DNA of 64,000 nucleotides from Actinomycetes bacterium (GCA_024637115.1 JAGXFU010000011.1:1-64000); one strand, 5' to 3'; counted from the first letter of the stretch, positions 36,812-47,404 are shown. Numbers and translations are program-made. Notes: generated from the sequence alone by a model not told the origin.

Positions 36812-37840
36812 ATGGACGCAGATAAAGTAAAGATGCTCGATGTTACCAAGGAACAGATAGAGCGGAAGTTCGGCAAGGGTTCACTTATGAAGCTCGGCGA
36901 GCATGCTGCCGTGACTCAGGTTGCAGCCATTCCGACCGGCTCGCTCGCGCTCGACGCAGCATTGGGTATCGGCGGAGTACCGCGAGGCCGTGTCGTAGAG
37001 ATCTACGGACCTGAGTCAAGCGGTAAGACCACCCTCGCGCTCCAGATCATCGCCGAGGCACAAGCCCTCGGTGGCATCGCAGCGTTCATCGATGCGGAGC
37101 ACGCTCTTGACCCGTCCTATGCGGCGCGTCTCGGAGTCGACATCGACGAGATCCTCATCAGCCAGCCGGACACCGGCGAACAGGCGCTTGAGATCGCAGA
37201 TATGCTGGTACGAAGTGCTGCGGTGGATGTAGTCGTTATCGACTCCGTGGCCGCACTTGTTCCCCGCGCCGAACTCGAAGGTGAAATGGGAGATGTGACC
37301 GTAGGGCTGCAGGCACGCCTCATGAGCCAGGCGCTCCGCAAACTCGCGGGCTCACTCAACAAGTCTCAGACCACCTGTATCTTCATCAACCAGCTTCGCG
37401 AGAAGATCGGCGTCATGTTCGGCAGTCCCGAGACCACAAGCGGTGGCCGCGCTCTCAAGTTCTACGCAAGTGTGAGAATCGACGTGCGCCGCATCGACTC
37501 CATCAAGCAGGGCACCGACATCATGGGCAACCGTGTGCGCGCCAAAGTCGTCAAGAACAAGGTTGCGCCACCGTTCAGGCAGGCAGAATTCGACCTCATG
37601 TACGGCGAGGGGATCTCGAAAGAAGGCAACCTGCTCGATCTCGGCGTTGAGGAAGGCATCGTGGCAAAGTCCGGTGCCTGGTACAACTATGGCGAGGAGC
37701 GCTTGGGACAAGGGCGTGAAGCTGCCAAGCTCTACCTCCGGGAACATATCGACATCCGCAACGAGGTCGAGTCCCGCATCAGAGAAGCGTTAGGTCTTCC
37801 GATCTCAGCCGTTGTCACCGCAGAGCCTGAGAGCGCGTAG
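36812..37840 (+). CDS. recA: Recombinase RecA
   Basis: A 342-residue homologous recombination and SOS co-protease protein. Walker A GPESSGKT at 66-73, [40 protein letters not shown] and the L2 loop [21 protein letters not shown] are standard. ATG at 36812 with GCAGGGGAG upstream; the in-frame extension to 36728 crosses the promoter and is excluded. Confidence 0.98.
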   Translation: MDADKVKMLDVTKEQIERKFGKGSLMKLGEHAAVTQVAAIPTGSLALDAALGIGGVPRGRVVEIYGPESSGKTTLALQIIAEAQALGGIAAFIDAEHALDPSYAARLGVDIDEILISQPDTGEQALEIADMLVRSAAVDVVVIDSVAALVPRAELEGEMGDVTVGLQARLMSQALRKLAGSLNKSQTTCIFINQLREKIGVMFGSPETTSGGRALKFYASVRIDVRRIDSIKQGTDIMGNRVRAKVVKNKVAPPFRQAEFDLMYGEGISKEGNLLDLGVEEGIVAKSGAWYNYGEERLGQGREAAKLYLREHIDIRNEVESRIREALGLPISAVVTAEPESA

Positions 37841-37848
37841 CTCCAATC

Positions 37849-38493
37849 ATGAGTTCCGCAATCGTCATCGAGTGTCGGGGGCCTCACGGCTCCCGCGCTC
37901 GTACGATTCTGGTTGACGGAGAAGTCCTGCTCACCACGAGCAGAGACGTGCTTCGAACCATCGGTCTTCGCTCCGGGTCCGATTCAGACGCTTCCGTCCT
38001 GGCGGCGCAGGTTCAGAGCCATGAAGTTGCGTGCGCAGACCTGAGGGCCCTGAGGCTCCTCAACTATCGTGAGCGCACCCGGAACGAGCTTGAACGCAGG
38101 CTGACCGAAGACGGCTACAATCCGGATTGCATCTCGGCAGTCTTAGATCGACTCGAGGGCCTTCAGCTACTCGATGATGCACGCTTTGCCGGCTCCTACA
38201 CGCGAGGCAAGGCCCGCTCAGGGTGGGGGACTCGCAGAATCCGCAACGGTCTTGCGCAGGCGGGTGTCTCTCCGGAGCTCATTGAGCTCACCATCGAGTC
38301 CGAGTATCCCGGGACAGACGAGGAGCGAGCCCTTGAACATGCGGTTGCCTCACATCCGTTGAGCGATAAGGATGTCAAACGGGTGATGACCCGTCTTGTT
38401 CGACGCGGCTACTCCGAGAGTGTCGCACGCAAGGCCGCATTCGCCGCCCGCGAGCGCACCAAAAACGACCTCAATGAGCCTCAATCATCTTGA
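37849..38493 (+). CDS. recX: Regulatory protein RecX
   Basis: A 214-residue RecA modulator made of three-helix repeats: LRLLNYRERTRNELERRLTEDGY, LLDDARFAGSYTRGKARSGWGTRRIRNGL and VMTRLVRRGYSESVARKA. It starts 8 nt after recA, so it shares recA's SOS-controlled promoter. Confidence 0.92.
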   Translation: MSSAIVIECRGPHGSRARTILVDGEVLLTTSRDVLRTIGLRSGSDSDASVLAAQVQSHEVACADLRALRLLNYRERTRNELERRLTEDGYNPDCISAVLDRLEGLQLLDDARFAGSYTRGKARSGWGTRRIRNGLAQAGVSPELIELTIESEYPGTDEERALEHAVASHPLSDKDVKRVMTRLVRRGYSESVARKAAFAARERTKNDLNEPQSS

Positions 38494-38605
38494 CCTTCTC
38501 ACCTGCGAAGACGTACGATGGCGACGGCATACGTGATACTCCGCCGAGTCTCCAGCGTGCGAGCGCTCCGGCGGTTCGTTTCTAGCGATACAGAACCGAT
38601 GGATT

Positions 38606-38629
38606 GAAACGGGGTACCTACCCCGTTTC
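38606..38629 (+). terminator. Hairpin after recX
   Basis: GAAACGGGGTA with TACCCCGTTTC, a near-perfect palindrome with a very small loop; it is followed by GGCATACTC, without a T run. Possibly a two-way terminator or a processing stem. Confidence 0.5.
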
Positions 38630-38674
38630 GGCATACTCGCTTAATGCGAACAGACTTCGTGGCAAATCACTGTG

Positions 38675-38699
38675 CCGGACGTGCCTGACGTCCGGTTTT
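38675..38699 (+). terminator. Intrinsic terminator upstream of rny
   Basis: CCGGACGT (38675-38682) with ACGTCCGG (38688-38695), a 5-nt loop and TTTT directly after. It may end recX transcripts or attenuate rny. Confidence 0.7.
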
Positions 38700-38802
38700 G
38701 CGCATCTTTGGACCCGTTTCGGTCCCCGGTCGGCAGGCGGGTGCGCATGTTTGCGCCACATGGAATAGCAATGAACTGAACCAGGAATTGGAGGAGCGAA
38801 CG

Positions 38803-40332
38803 ATGGAATTCGTTATCGCAACGATTACCCTCATCGTCGGCGTTCTCCTCGGCTATGTGCTTCAGAAGTGGATCATCAAGGGTCGTTCGGTACAGGCTCG
38901 CGAGGACGCTGAACGCGTTCTGAGCGATGCTGCCAAGCACTCGGAGACACTCAAGAAAGAAGCGCTGATCGAGGCAAAAGACCAGATCTTCCGCATGAAG
39001 CAGGAAGCCGAAGACGAGGCCAAGGAACGTCGCAAAGAACTCACTGCGCTAGAGAACCGTCTTGGCCAGCGTGAAGAGAACATCGATCGACGCGCAGACT
39101 CCCTCGACAAGCGGGAGCACACGCTCTCATCGGTCCAGGGACAGATCACCAAGCGTGAGAAAGAACTCGAAGACATGGTCGTCGAGGAGAAGCATCGCCT
39201 TGAGCACGTCGCAGGGATGACCAGCGACGAGGCCAAGGCCGTACTCCTCAATCGCGTTGAGGAAGACGTCAAGCACGAGGCTGCCACATTCATTCGTGAG
39301 ACAGAGGCCCGCGCTCGCGAGGAAGCAGCAAAGAAGGCCAAGAATATCGTCGGCATCGCGATTCAGCGTGTGGCCGCCGATCACACTGCCGAATCGACGG
39401 TGAGCGTCGTTCATATCCCGAGCGACGACATGAAGGGCCGGATCATTGGGCGTGAGGGCCGCAATATTCGCGCATTTGAGCAGCTCACGGGCATTAACCT
39501 GATTATTGACGACACGCCTGAGGCTGTCGTTCTCTCGAGTTTTGACCCGGTGCGCCGAGAGGTCGGTCGCATCACCCTCGAAGCGCTTATCCAGGATGGA
39601 CGAATCCACCCCGCGCGTATCGAGGAGATGTTCAACAAGGCTGAGGAGCAGGTAGGCCAGCAGGTGCAGGAAGCAGGCGAGCAGGCAGCCTTCGACACCG
39701 GGATCCACGGTCTCCACGCGGAACTCATTCGCACCCTCGGACGCCTGAAGTACCGCACATCGTACGGGCAGAACGTCCTCAACCATTCACTTGAGGTCGC
39801 GCATCTTGCGAGCGTCATGGCATCCGAGTTGGGTATCGATCAGAAGCTATGCAAGCGTGCAGGCCTACTGCATGACCTCGGCAAGGCTATCGATCACGAA
39901 GTCGAAGGCCCCCACGCGGTGATCGGTGCAGACCTCGCACGCCGCATGAACGAGCCGGCTGCGATTCTGCACTGCATTGAAGCGCACCACGGTGACGTCG
40001 AGCCTCAGACCGTCGAGGCAGTCATCGTGCAGGCCGCTGACGCTATCTCAGCAGCTCGCCCCGGTGCCCGAAGGGAAACCCTCGAGAGCTACATCAAGAG
40101 GCTTCAGAAGCTCGAGGAGATCGCAGAGGCACATCACGGCGTCGAGAAGTGTTATGCCATGCAGGCCGGTCGTGAGATTCGCGTCATGGTCAAGCCCGAT
40201 GATGTGGACGACACGAACTCTGTGATCCTTGCTCGCGACATCGCCAAGCAGATCGAGGACGAGATGGAATATCCCGGTCAGGTCAAGGTCATCGTGATCC
40301 GCGAGAGCAGAGCAATCGATTACGCCAAGTAG
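38803..40332 (+). CDS. rny: Ribonuclease Y
   Basis: A 509-residue membrane-anchored endoribonuclease that starts bulk mRNA decay. N-terminal membrane helix (MEFVIATITLIVGVLLGYVL), a long coiled coil (about 30-190), a KH domain (DMKGRIIGREGRNIRAFEQLTG) and an HD domain (NHSLEVAHLASVMA, LLHDLGKAIDHE). ATG at 38803 with GGAGGAG upstream. The extension to 38698 would run through the terminator stem and is excluded. Confidence 0.97.
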   Translation: MEFVIATITLIVGVLLGYVLQKWIIKGRSVQAREDAERVLSDAAKHSETLKKEALIEAKDQIFRMKQEAEDEAKERRKELTALENRLGQREENIDRRADSLDKREHTLSSVQGQITKREKELEDMVVEEKHRLEHVAGMTSDEAKAVLLNRVEEDVKHEAATFIRETEARAREEAAKKAKNIVGIAIQRVAADHTAESTVSVVHIPSDDMKGRIIGREGRNIRAFEQLTGINLIIDDTPEAVVLSSFDPVRREVGRITLEALIQDGRIHPARIEEMFNKAEEQVGQQVQEAGEQAAFDTGIHGLHAELIRTLGRLKYRTSYGQNVLNHSLEVAHLASVMASELGIDQKLCKRAGLLHDLGKAIDHEVEGPHAVIGADLARRMNEPAAILHCIEAHHGDVEPQTVEAVIVQAADAISAARPGARRETLESYIKRLQKLEEIAEAHHGVEKCYAMQAGREIRVMVKPDDVDDTNSVILARDIAKQIEDEMEYPGQVKVIVIRESRAIDYAK

Positions 40333-40395
40333 TAGCGGACACCGTGCGCGGTGAATCCGAGCGTCGTATACTGTGCATGGCTACCAGCCAGGCGC

Positions 40396-40422
40396 CAAGG
40401 AGGCCGCGTGTTGGCCTCCTTG
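40396..40422 (+). terminator. Hairpin terminator after rny
   Basis: A perfect 10-bp stem, CAAGGAGGCC with GGCCTCCTTG, loop GCGTGTT. The downstream tail is TACGTTGG, so not a classical T run, but it is the only stem between rny and the next gene. Confidence 0.65.
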
Positions 40423-40483
40423 TACGTTGGGGCACAAAACACACTCACACGCACATCTGAACCACGGGGAGTACACAGCAGCT

Positions 40484-41563
40484 ATGACCGACGATGCGCG
40501 TTCGCTTATCGACTTCGTCTCCTCGGTGTCAGGTGAGGCATATCTCAAGGTCGAGGAGAGCCTTGGAGACGGGTATGTCCGTCTTCGGATATCCGAAGCT
40601 GAGCGCAGACAAGCCAAGCATGACATCCGAACCTTTGAGGATGTTGTTGTCGAGCTACTGCGCAACTCACGCGATGCTCATGCCCAACGGATCTTCGTTG
40701 CCACTACACGCGAAGGGGAGATGAGGCAGCTCGTCATGATCGATGACGGAGTGGGAATTCCTCACAACCTCCAGGACAAGGTATTCGAGCCACGAGTCAC
40801 ATCGAAATTGGAAACGATGGTGATGGACACCTGGGGTGTTCACGGGCGTGGGATGGCGCTCTTTTCCATCAAATCCAATGTCTCCGATGTCCGCATTGCC
40901 GCCTCAGAGCTACATAAGGGCACATCCTTTGCCCTGACCACAGACACCTCGGAGCTACCTGAACGCTCGGACCAATCGTCATGGCCAGCCACAGAACGCG
41001 ATGAGACCGGTACCCTGCGAGTCACCCGAGGACCGCATAACATCATCCGCCGAGTCCTGGAGTTTGCGTGTGAGCATCCGGAAATCGACGTCTACCTCGG
41101 TTCACCGGTTGAGATCCTCTCCACGCTTGCATCACGTGCCCGCGACGCTCTCGATACATCTGACCTGTTGTTTTGCGACGACGTGAACCGCCTTCCGGTG
41201 TGGCAACGTCCAGTCGCTGCCTCCGATGCGGCGGATCTCGTTGAGATCGCTGAGTCGATCGGTCTCGACATCTCGGAACGAACCGCACATCGCATCCTTG
41301 CATCTGAACTGGCATCGCTTGATACCGTGACATCTCAGGCTCAAGTAGACGATGAACCTGCACCTGTTCCTGCACCGGATATCTACAAGGACAGGCGTGG
41401 CCTCAAGATCCATCACGGAGACATCACGTCGTTCAAACGCGATCTCACGGCTGCGTTCGACAAGCTCGCGGGCGGATACTACCTGCACCTGAAGGGGGAG
41501 CCCCGCATTCACGTTGATCGCGATGGCATACGTGTTCGCTTCGACATCGAAAAGGAAGAATAG
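40484..41563 (+). CDS. GHKL-type ATPase of unknown function
   Basis: A 359-residue cytoplasmic protein with the Bergerat ATP fold: N-box ELLRNSRDAHA (E57, N61), G1 box DDGVGI (88-92), TSK at 106-108 and the G2-like GVHGRGMALFSI (118-129). The TSK and the GxxGxGxAxxSI pattern resemble MutL/Hsp90-type more than histidine kinase ATPases. There is no His-phosphorylation domain. The C-terminal half (about 200-359) matches nothing I know. ATG at 40484 with GGGGAG 12 nt upstream. It sits between rny and spoVS, where B. subtilis has ymdB. Confidence 0.75.
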   Translation: MTDDARSLIDFVSSVSGEAYLKVEESLGDGYVRLRISEAERRQAKHDIRTFEDVVVELLRNSRDAHAQRIFVATTREGEMRQLVMIDDGVGIPHNLQDKVFEPRVTSKLETMVMDTWGVHGRGMALFSIKSNVSDVRIAASELHKGTSFALTTDTSELPERSDQSSWPATERDETGTLRVTRGPHNIIRRVLEFACEHPEIDVYLGSPVEILSTLASRARDALDTSDLLFCDDVNRLPVWQRPVAASDAADLVEIAESIGLDISERTAHRILASELASLDTVTSQAQVDDEPAPVPAPDIYKDRRGLKIHHGDITSFKRDLTAAFDKLAGGYYLHLKGEPRIHVDRDGIRVRFDIEKEE

Positions 41564-41594
41564 GGCTCCTGCGCAGGCGGGCCCACCAGTGCGC

Positions 41595-41600
41595 TATACT
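41595..41600 (+). promoter_or_regulatory. Candidate -10 before spoVS
   Basis: TATACT about 95 nt before the spoVS start; no convincing -35. In B. subtilis spoVS uses sigma-H; I see no sigma-H consensus here. Confidence 0.3.
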
Positions 41601-41694
41601 TCAAACACACTCAGTATCACACCAGTATCACGCCATGAAGATGCAGTTGCCGCATCATGCGGCCCACACTAGATTCGCAGCAGAGGGAGTAGCC

Positions 41695-41967
41695 GTGGAA
41701 GTCCTGAAAGTCTCGACCAAATCCAACCCCAACTCCGTTGCCGGCGCACTCGCGGGCATCATTCGCGAACAGGGCCCGGTCGAGATACAGACCGTTGGTG
41801 CCGGAGCTCTCAACCAGGCGATCAAGGCCATCGCGATCGCACGCGGTTTCCTTGCACCCTCCGGCCTCGAACTTACGTGCATACCTGCATTCGCTGACAT
41901 TCTCATCAATGGCGAGGAGCGCACCGCGATCAGACTCCTCGTGGAACCTCGGGACATGCATCACTAG
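41695..41967 (+). CDS. spoVS: Stage V sporulation protein S (SpoVS)
   Basis: A 90-residue Alba-like small protein, near the usual 86: EVLKVSTKSNPNSVAGALAGIIRE, VGAGALNQAIKAIAIARGFL and ELTCIPAFADILINGEERTAIRL. The GTG at 41695 with AGAGGGAG is chosen; an upstream in-frame ATG at 41635 would add 20 residues unlike the family. SpoVS also occurs in non-sporulating bacteria, so it does not prove sporulation here. Confidence 0.9.
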   Translation: MEVLKVSTKSNPNSVAGALAGIIREQGPVEIQTVGAGALNQAIKAIAIARGFLAPSGLELTCIPAFADILINGEERTAIRLLVEPRDMHH

Positions 41968-41985
41968 CTCTTGGCGGGAGACTGC

Positions 41986-42816
41986 ATGCGCCTCGACCTG
42001 CACGTCCACAGCACCGCATCTGACGGCGTTCTCACCGCCTCACAGCTCGTTACCCTGGCAATCGAACGCAATCTTGTGGCGCTCTCGATCACTGATCACG
42101 ACTCCGTAGACGCGATACCCGAGGCACTGGCTGTTGCTCGAGGAGCCGAACTCCTGATCGTCCCCGGTGTCGAACTCTCCACCCTCCACAAGGGCCGTGA
42201 CGTCCATATCCTTGGCTACTTCGTGGATCCCAATGACGTGGTGCTGCGAGAAGCACTGGCTGAACTTCGCGAGGCCCGACGGGACCGGGCACGCACCATC
42301 GTAGACGGACTGCGGCAGGCCGGCTATGAGGTCAGCCTCGACGAAGTCCTCCTGTTGGCGGAGGGGGGCAGCGTGGGCCGATCACACGTCGCCCGGGCAC
42401 TGGTTGACCGGGGCCACGTTCTCGACATCGGCGACGCATTCGAGCGACTCATTGGCAGGGGAGCGCCGTTCTATGTGGCGAAACCCGTTGCCGACCCCAC
42501 CCAGGTAGTTCAGATGATCGTCGGATCCGGCGGGGTACCCGTACTCGCACATCCTGGAATTACCGACATAGACGACGCCATCCCTGACCTCGTCAAAGCA
42601 GGTCTTCAGGGCCTTGAGGCCTACCATGCCGAACACACTCCCGAGATGCGTCAGCGCTATGCGGCGCTCGCGTCCGAACTCGACCTGATCGTCACCGGCG
42701 GCAGCGACTTTCACGGCGCACACGCACCGGGTGCGGAACTCGGCTCGGTCAACGTGCCGGAACATGTGTTGCCCGCCCTCCTCGAGCGAGCGGGACGTCG
42801 CAGCCGTTTCGTCTAG
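41986..42816 (+). CDS. PHP-domain phosphoesterase (TrpH/RNase AM-like)
   Basis: A 276-residue metal-dependent hydrolase. PHP motifs in order: LDLHVHSTASDG, ITDHDSVDA, VPGVELST, VHILGYFVD, then LAHPG and GGSDFHG near the end. Relatives cleave 5'-phosphates from nucleoside 3',5'-bisphosphates or act as 5'-3' exonucleases. ATG at 41986 has GGGAG upstream; a TTG at 41971 is also in frame. It follows spoVS by 18 nt. Confidence 0.88.
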   Translation: MRLDLHVHSTASDGVLTASQLVTLAIERNLVALSITDHDSVDAIPEALAVARGAELLIVPGVELSTLHKGRDVHILGYFVDPNDVVLREALAELREARRDRARTIVDGLRQAGYEVSLDEVLLLAEGGSVGRSHVARALVDRGHVLDIGDAFERLIGRGAPFYVAKPVADPTQVVQMIVGSGGVPVLAHPGITDIDDAIPDLVKAGLQGLEAYHAEHTPEMRQRYAALASELDLIVTGGSDFHGAHAPGAELGSVNVPEHVLPALLERAGRRSRFV

Positions 42817-42850
42817 CCGCACACAATACGCGTGCTACACTCGTCCGGCG

Positions 42851-44188
42851 ATGACGACATTTGAAGTGCGCACCTTTGGGTGCCAGATGAACAAACACGA
42901 CTCCGAACGAGTTGCCGGACTCCTCCGTACGCAGGGCTTTCTACCTGCCGAGGAAGGCACTGATGCGGACGTCATAGTATTCCTCACCTGTTGTGTCCGC
43001 GAGAACGCTGACGAGCGTCTCCAGGGACAGGTTGCCTCGCTCAAGGCCCTCAAGGCCGTCGCACCGGACACGTTGATCGCTGTGGGCGGTTGTATCGGAC
43101 AGCGCGACGGAGAGATCCTGCTACGCCAGCTCCCGCATGTTGACGTCGTGTTCGGCACGCACAACCTGGGCAGATTGCCCGAGCTACTCATCCGGGCACG
43201 CACATCTGACGTCCCCGTCGTGGAAGTACTCGACTCCGGTACGGACTTCACCAGCGATCTGCCCGGGGAGCGAGAGCATCCCTGGCACGCATGGGTGCCC
43301 ATCACGGTGGGATGCGACAACTTCTGCACGTACTGCATCGTTCCCTACGTTCGAGGACGTGAGCGCAGCAGGGAGATGGACGATATCGTCGCGCAGTGCC
43401 GCGACCTTGTTGCCGACGGGGTACGCGAGATCACGCTGCTCGGCCAGAACGTGAACTCATACGGCAGGGACCTCTACGGCGAACCCCGATTCGCGGAGAC
43501 CCTGCGCGCGGTGGCCGCAACCGGTATCGACCGCATTCGCTTTGCCACGAGTCACCCCAAGGATCTCTCCAACGAGACGATCGCGGCCATGGCAGAACTA
43601 CCCAGTGTCTGTGCAGCGCTTCACCTGCCGGTCCAGTCGGGATCGAACCGGATTCTCGAGGCCATGAACCGCCGTTACACTGCCGAGGAGTACCTGGCGC
43701 TCGTGAAGCGTCTCTACGCCGCGATTCCCGGCCTCGCGCTGTCCACAGACATCATCGTGGGTTTCCCTGGCGAGACCGAAGAGGACTTCGAAGCGACCAT
43801 GCACGTGGTAAGGGAGTCTCGCTACGCCCAGGCATTCACCTTCATCTACTCGCCACGAGAGGGAACCCCGGCGGCTCTCATGGACAACCCCGTGCCGCGT
43901 GAGGTGACGCAGAAGCGCTTCGACCGGCTCGTCAAGGCGGTTAACGAAGGCGCACGCGAGTATAACAAGCCGCTCGTCGGCACCGTTCAGAAGGTGCTCG
44001 TCGAAGGCACCTCTAAGCGTGACGTTCGGGTGCTCGCAGGTCGGACACAGGGCAACAAGGTCGTGCATGCTCCCGCCCCGAACGGCGTTGATATCTCCCA
44101 ACTCGCGGGCAAATTCGCAGACATCCGCATCGAAGAATCTCAGACCTGGTTTCTCGTCGGTACCGTTGAGGGGTACGAACCCACGTAG
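42851..44188 (+). CDS. miaB: tRNA-2-methylthio-N6-isopentenyladenosine synthase MiaB
   Basis: A 445-residue radical SAM methylthiotransferase acting on tRNA A37. Order: UPF0004 domain with [13 protein letters not shown] and CCVREN; radical SAM cluster C155/C159/C162 (CDNFCTYC); C-terminal TRAM. It works after MiaA, encoded at 45538. ATG at 42851 is chosen because the frame further upstream overlaps the PHP gene. Confidence 0.95.
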   Translation: MTTFEVRTFGCQMNKHDSERVAGLLRTQGFLPAEEGTDADVIVFLTCCVRENADERLQGQVASLKALKAVAPDTLIAVGGCIGQRDGEILLRQLPHVDVVFGTHNLGRLPELLIRARTSDVPVVEVLDSGTDFTSDLPGEREHPWHAWVPITVGCDNFCTYCIVPYVRGRERSREMDDIVAQCRDLVADGVREITLLGQNVNSYGRDLYGEPRFAETLRAVAATGIDRIRFATSHPKDLSNETIAAMAELPSVCAALHLPVQSGSNRILEAMNRRYTAEEYLALVKRLYAAIPGLALSTDIIVGFPGETEEDFEATMHVVRESRYAQAFTFIYSPREGTPAALMDNPVPREVTQKRFDRLVKAVNEGAREYNKPLVGTVQKVLVEGTSKRDVRVLAGRTQGNKVVHAPAPNGVDISQLAGKFADIRIEESQTWFLVGTVEGYEPT

Positions 44189-44201
44189 GAGGTGGAGACA
44201 A

Positions 44202-45557
44202 ATGTCCTCCCACGTCTTCGGAATCATCGCCCCGCATCCGCCGATCATGGTCGAGGCGGTTGGAGCGAAACGCTCTCGTGTAACGCATCGCTCCGCCGAG
44301 GCTCTCGCGTCTGCGGCGGCGCTTCTCTCCGCGTTCAACCCGGATACTATCGTGCTCATGAGTCCGCATAGTCCCACGCTACGCGACGCCTTCGTCGTTG
44401 ATGGCTCAAATCACTTCTCGGGTTCATTCGCCCAATTCGGCGCGCCCGAATCTCGCCATGAGGCACACGGAGATCCGGAACTCGCAGAAGCAATCCTTGG
44501 GCAGCTCGAGGCGAGGGGTATACCTGCGATTAGTCGCGCGACCATGCCCGGTTTACACGGTGGCGAACTCGACCACGGCGCGCTGGTTCCCCTGCACTTC
44601 CTGGATCCGGCGGGCAGGTGGCCCCTTGTGGTGCTATCCCTGTCCTGGCTCGACTATGGCGCGCACCATGCACTCGGGCAGAGTGTGGCGGCAGCGGCGG
44701 CGGAGCTCGGACGGAAGATCGCTTTCGTTGCAAGCGGCGACTGCAGTCATCGTCTCACTCCCGATGCTCCCTCCGGGTACGACTCCCGAGCTGTCGAATT
44801 CGACCAACTGCTCGTTGAGCTCCTCTCCGCGTCGGACTTTGAAGGACTCAGCACGATCGATCCCGCACTCATCGAAGCCGCAGGCGAGTGTGGCCTGCGC
44901 TCTTTCATCACCCTTGGAGGAGCCGCTGAGCCCGCACATTCGCGTGTGCTCGCTTACGAAGGCCCCTGGGGTGTGGGATACCTGACGGCGCTGGTCAACG
45001 AGGAACTCGTAACCCCGCCAACAGGCACCAAGGGCGGGATGCCGGGCGACAAGGAGAGCGAGATCGTGACACTCGCACGCCAGACCATCGAGTCATACGT
45101 GCGTACAGGACGCTCTCCCGAACGGCTCAAGTTGCATGATGCGACATTGCCGGAGTCCGCCGGTGCGTTCGTGTCTCTGCATCGCGGTGGAGAGTTGCGA
45201 GGGTGCATCGGCACGATAGAACCCGTTCGCCCCACGCTGGCCCAGGAAGTCGCACGCAACGCGATATCGGCCGCCGCTCATGATCCGCGGTTCCCTCCAC
45301 TGCAGGAGGCCGAACTCGACGACCTCGACTTGAGCGTCGATGTTCTTCACGCCACGGAACCAGCTACCATTGACCAGCTGGACCCCAAACGGTACGGCGT
45401 CATCGTGATGTCCGGCTACAAGCGCGGTCTGCTCCTGCCCGATCTCGAGGGCGTCGATACCGTCGAGCAACAAGTCTCCATTGCCCAACACAAAGCAGGC
45501 ATTGCCCCTACTGAGAAGGTTCGTCTGATGAGGTTCCGTGTTGACCGATACCGCTGA
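44202..45557 (+). CDS. MEMO-like / AMMECR1 fusion protein (AmmeMemoRadiSam components B and A)
   Basis: A 451-residue fusion. Residues 1-270 are MEMO/class III extradiol dioxygenase-like ([39 protein letters not shown]). Residues 285-451 are AMMECR1 ([46 protein letters not shown]). These normally work with a radical SAM protein (AmrS), which is not next to it here. ATG at 44202 with TAGGAGGTGGAG upstream. The AMMECR1 end overlaps miaA by 20 nt. The reaction is not known. Confidence 0.88.
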   Translation: MSSHVFGIIAPHPPIMVEAVGAKRSRVTHRSAEALASAAALLSAFNPDTIVLMSPHSPTLRDAFVVDGSNHFSGSFAQFGAPESRHEAHGDPELAEAILGQLEARGIPAISRATMPGLHGGELDHGALVPLHFLDPAGRWPLVVLSLSWLDYGAHHALGQSVAAAAAELGRKIAFVASGDCSHRLTPDAPSGYDSRAVEFDQLLVELLSASDFEGLSTIDPALIEAAGECGLRSFITLGGAAEPAHSRVLAYEGPWGVGYLTALVNEELVTPPTGTKGGMPGDKESEIVTLARQTIESYVRTGRSPERLKLHDATLPESAGAFVSLHRGGELRGCIGTIEPVRPTLAQEVARNAISAAAHDPRFPPLQEAELDDLDLSVDVLHATEPATIDQLDPKRYGVIVMSGYKRGLLLPDLEGVDTVEQQVSIAQHKAGIAPTEKVRLMRFRVDRYR

Positions 45558-46485
45558 GCAAACGCGCGTCATTGCAATAGTCGGACCCACTGCGGTCGGC
45601 AAGACCGCACGTGCCGAGGAGATCGCCCTGCGTCTGCACGGCGAGATAATCAGCGCCGACTCGATGCAGGTGTATCGCGGGATGGACATTGGCACCGCCA
45701 AACCACCCGCAGCGGAGCGCGCCGTGCCCTATAGTTGCCTCGATCTCGTTGACCCCGGCGAGGAGTACTCAGCAGCTCTCTTCCAGACCTGTGCACGCGA
45801 ATCGATCGCAGATATCGCCTCACGCAACCGACTTCCCGTTATCGTTGGCGGTACCGGCCTGTACCTGCGCGCCGCCCTTGATGATCTGAGGTTTCCCCAC
45901 GGGGAGACTACGGGAAGCGCCCGTCTTCACTATGAACGCCTTGCAGAGGAGATGGGACCTGAGGCGCTCCTCGAGCTTCTGCGTGAACGCGATCCTTCCT
46001 CGGCGGATCTGATTCATCCCAACAACGTACGCAGAACGATTCGCGCACTGGAAATGGCAGACTGCGGAGTCTCGTATGCCGATCAAACGGCGGGTTTCTC
46101 GAAGCGCGAGAGCGTCTACGACACGGTATTCATTGGCCTGACCATGGATCGCGAGCAACTCTACGAGCGCATCGGGGCACGCGTGGACGCCATGCTCGAG
46201 GCAGGCCTGCTCGATGAGATTCGCGACCTCGTTGATGCGGGGTTCCGTGATGCACTGACTGCGGCACAAGCGATAGGGTACAAGGAGTTCGTACCTGTGA
46301 TCGAGCAGGGAAGGGACGTCCATGAGGCCGCCGAAGAGGTCAAGAAGGCAACCCGCCGATATGCCAAACGGCAGTTGTCATGGTTTCGCGGAGATCCCAG
46401 GGTCCAATGGATCGACGTCACCGACCTGTCACCGGCCGAACTACTGTCTGAAACACTCCGGCTGGTAGAATCGAAGACACCGTAA
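45538..46485 (+). CDS. miaA: tRNA dimethylallyltransferase
   Basis: A 315-residue enzyme prenylating A37 of tRNA, the substrate of MiaB. P-loop [46 protein letters not shown] and QAIGYKEF are all present. Start GTG 45538 or TTG 45541, inside the end of the upstream fusion gene. Confidence 0.95.
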   Translation: MLTDTAEQTRVIAIVGPTAVGKTARAEEIALRLHGEIISADSMQVYRGMDIGTAKPPAAERAVPYSCLDLVDPGEEYSAALFQTCARESIADIASRNRLPVIVGGTGLYLRAALDDLRFPHGETTGSARLHYERLAEEMGPEALLELLRERDPSSADLIHPNNVRRTIRALEMADCGVSYADQTAGFSKRESVYDTVFIGLTMDREQLYERIGARVDAMLEAGLLDEIRDLVDAGFRDALTAAQAIGYKEFVPVIEQGRDVHEAAEEVKKATRRYAKRQLSWFRGDPRVQWIDVTDLSPAELLSETLRLVESKTP

Positions 46486-46528
46486 CCGCGTGCTCTCAGT
46501 GCACGCTTTAACTTTGGGAGAGGGATTC

Positions 46529-47404
46529 ATGCGTATCGAGTTTCAGAAGATGCACGGTCTTGGGAATGACTTTGTGGTGATTGAGGATCTTGATGAGACT
46601 CTTGAGTTCTCACCTGAAGCGGTCCAATGGTTCTGTGATCGCAACTTTGGCATTGGCGGCGATGGGTTGATCCTTGTCCGGCCTGCCACGACCAATGAGG
46701 CCGACTTCTTCATGCTGTATTACAACTCAGACGGGACCACGGCTGAGATGTGCGGCAACGGCGTTCGCTGTTTTGCCAAGTACCTCGTCGACCATGAACT
46801 CGTCACCCGTGAGGCAACGGATGTCCGCGTTGAGACCCTTGGGGGAATCAGGCCGATCACGTTCACTCGTGACCCACACGGCATGATGGATATGGCAACA
46901 GTGGACATGGGCGAGCCCATCTTGGAGCCGGCGCTCATACCGACAACGCTCACAGGCGAACAGGTCTTCAACTGCCCCCTTGAAACCGCCTATGGCACGT
47001 TCGAGGTGACGGTCGTTTCGATGGGCAACCCTCACGTCATCATCTGGGTGGATGACGTGGATGAAGCGCCCGTTGACACCCTTGGCCCTGCGATCGAGAC
47101 GCATGAGGCGTTCCCGGCCAAGACCAATGTCGAATTCGCGCAGTATGTGGGTGATGACACGATCCGGTTGAGGGTCTGGGAACGCGGCGTTGGTGAAACT
47201 CTCGCGTGCGGTACAGGAGCGTGCGCTACGCTGGTCGCAGCAACACTGGCATGCACCGTTGGCCGCTCGGCTACGATCTCGCTCCCGGGAGGGGATCTCA
47301 TGATTCGCTGGGACGAGGACGGGCGCGTGTACATGACGGGACCTGCGATCGAAGTATTCACAGGAACCCTCGATGTCGCCGAAGATGATGAAGACGACTG
47401 CTGA
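46529..47404 (+). CDS. dapF: Diaminopimelate epimerase
   Basis: A 291-residue enzyme converting LL- to meso-diaminopimelate. The two catalytic cysteines are C75 (EMCGNGVRC) and C227 (ETLACGTGAC). FQKMHGLGNDFVV opens the protein. ATG at 46529 with GGGAGAGGG upstream. It precedes dapL, whose product it uses. Confidence 0.95.
   Translation: MRIEFQKMHGLGNDFVVIEDLDETLEFSPEAVQWFCDRNFGIGGDGLILVRPATTNEADFFMLYYNSDGTTAEMCGNGVRCFAKYLVDHELVTREATDVRVETLGGIRPITFTRDPHGMMDMATVDMGEPILEPALIPTTLTGEQVFNCPLETAYGTFEVTVVSMGNPHVIIWVDDVDEAPVDTLGPAIETHEAFPAKTNVEFAQYVGDDTIRLRVWERGVGETLACGTGACATLVAATLACTVGRSATISLPGGDLMIRWDEDGRVYMTGPAIEVFTGTLDVAEDDEDDC

Larger units (their letters stand above)
38494..38802. other. 309-nt gap: recX terminators and rny leader
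   Basis: No gene. It holds two terminator hairpins (38606-38629 and 38675-38699), then smaller stems GGACC/GGTCC (near 38710-38725) and GCGCATGTTTGCGC (near 38741). A rny promoter could not be identified with confidence. Confidence 0.6.
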
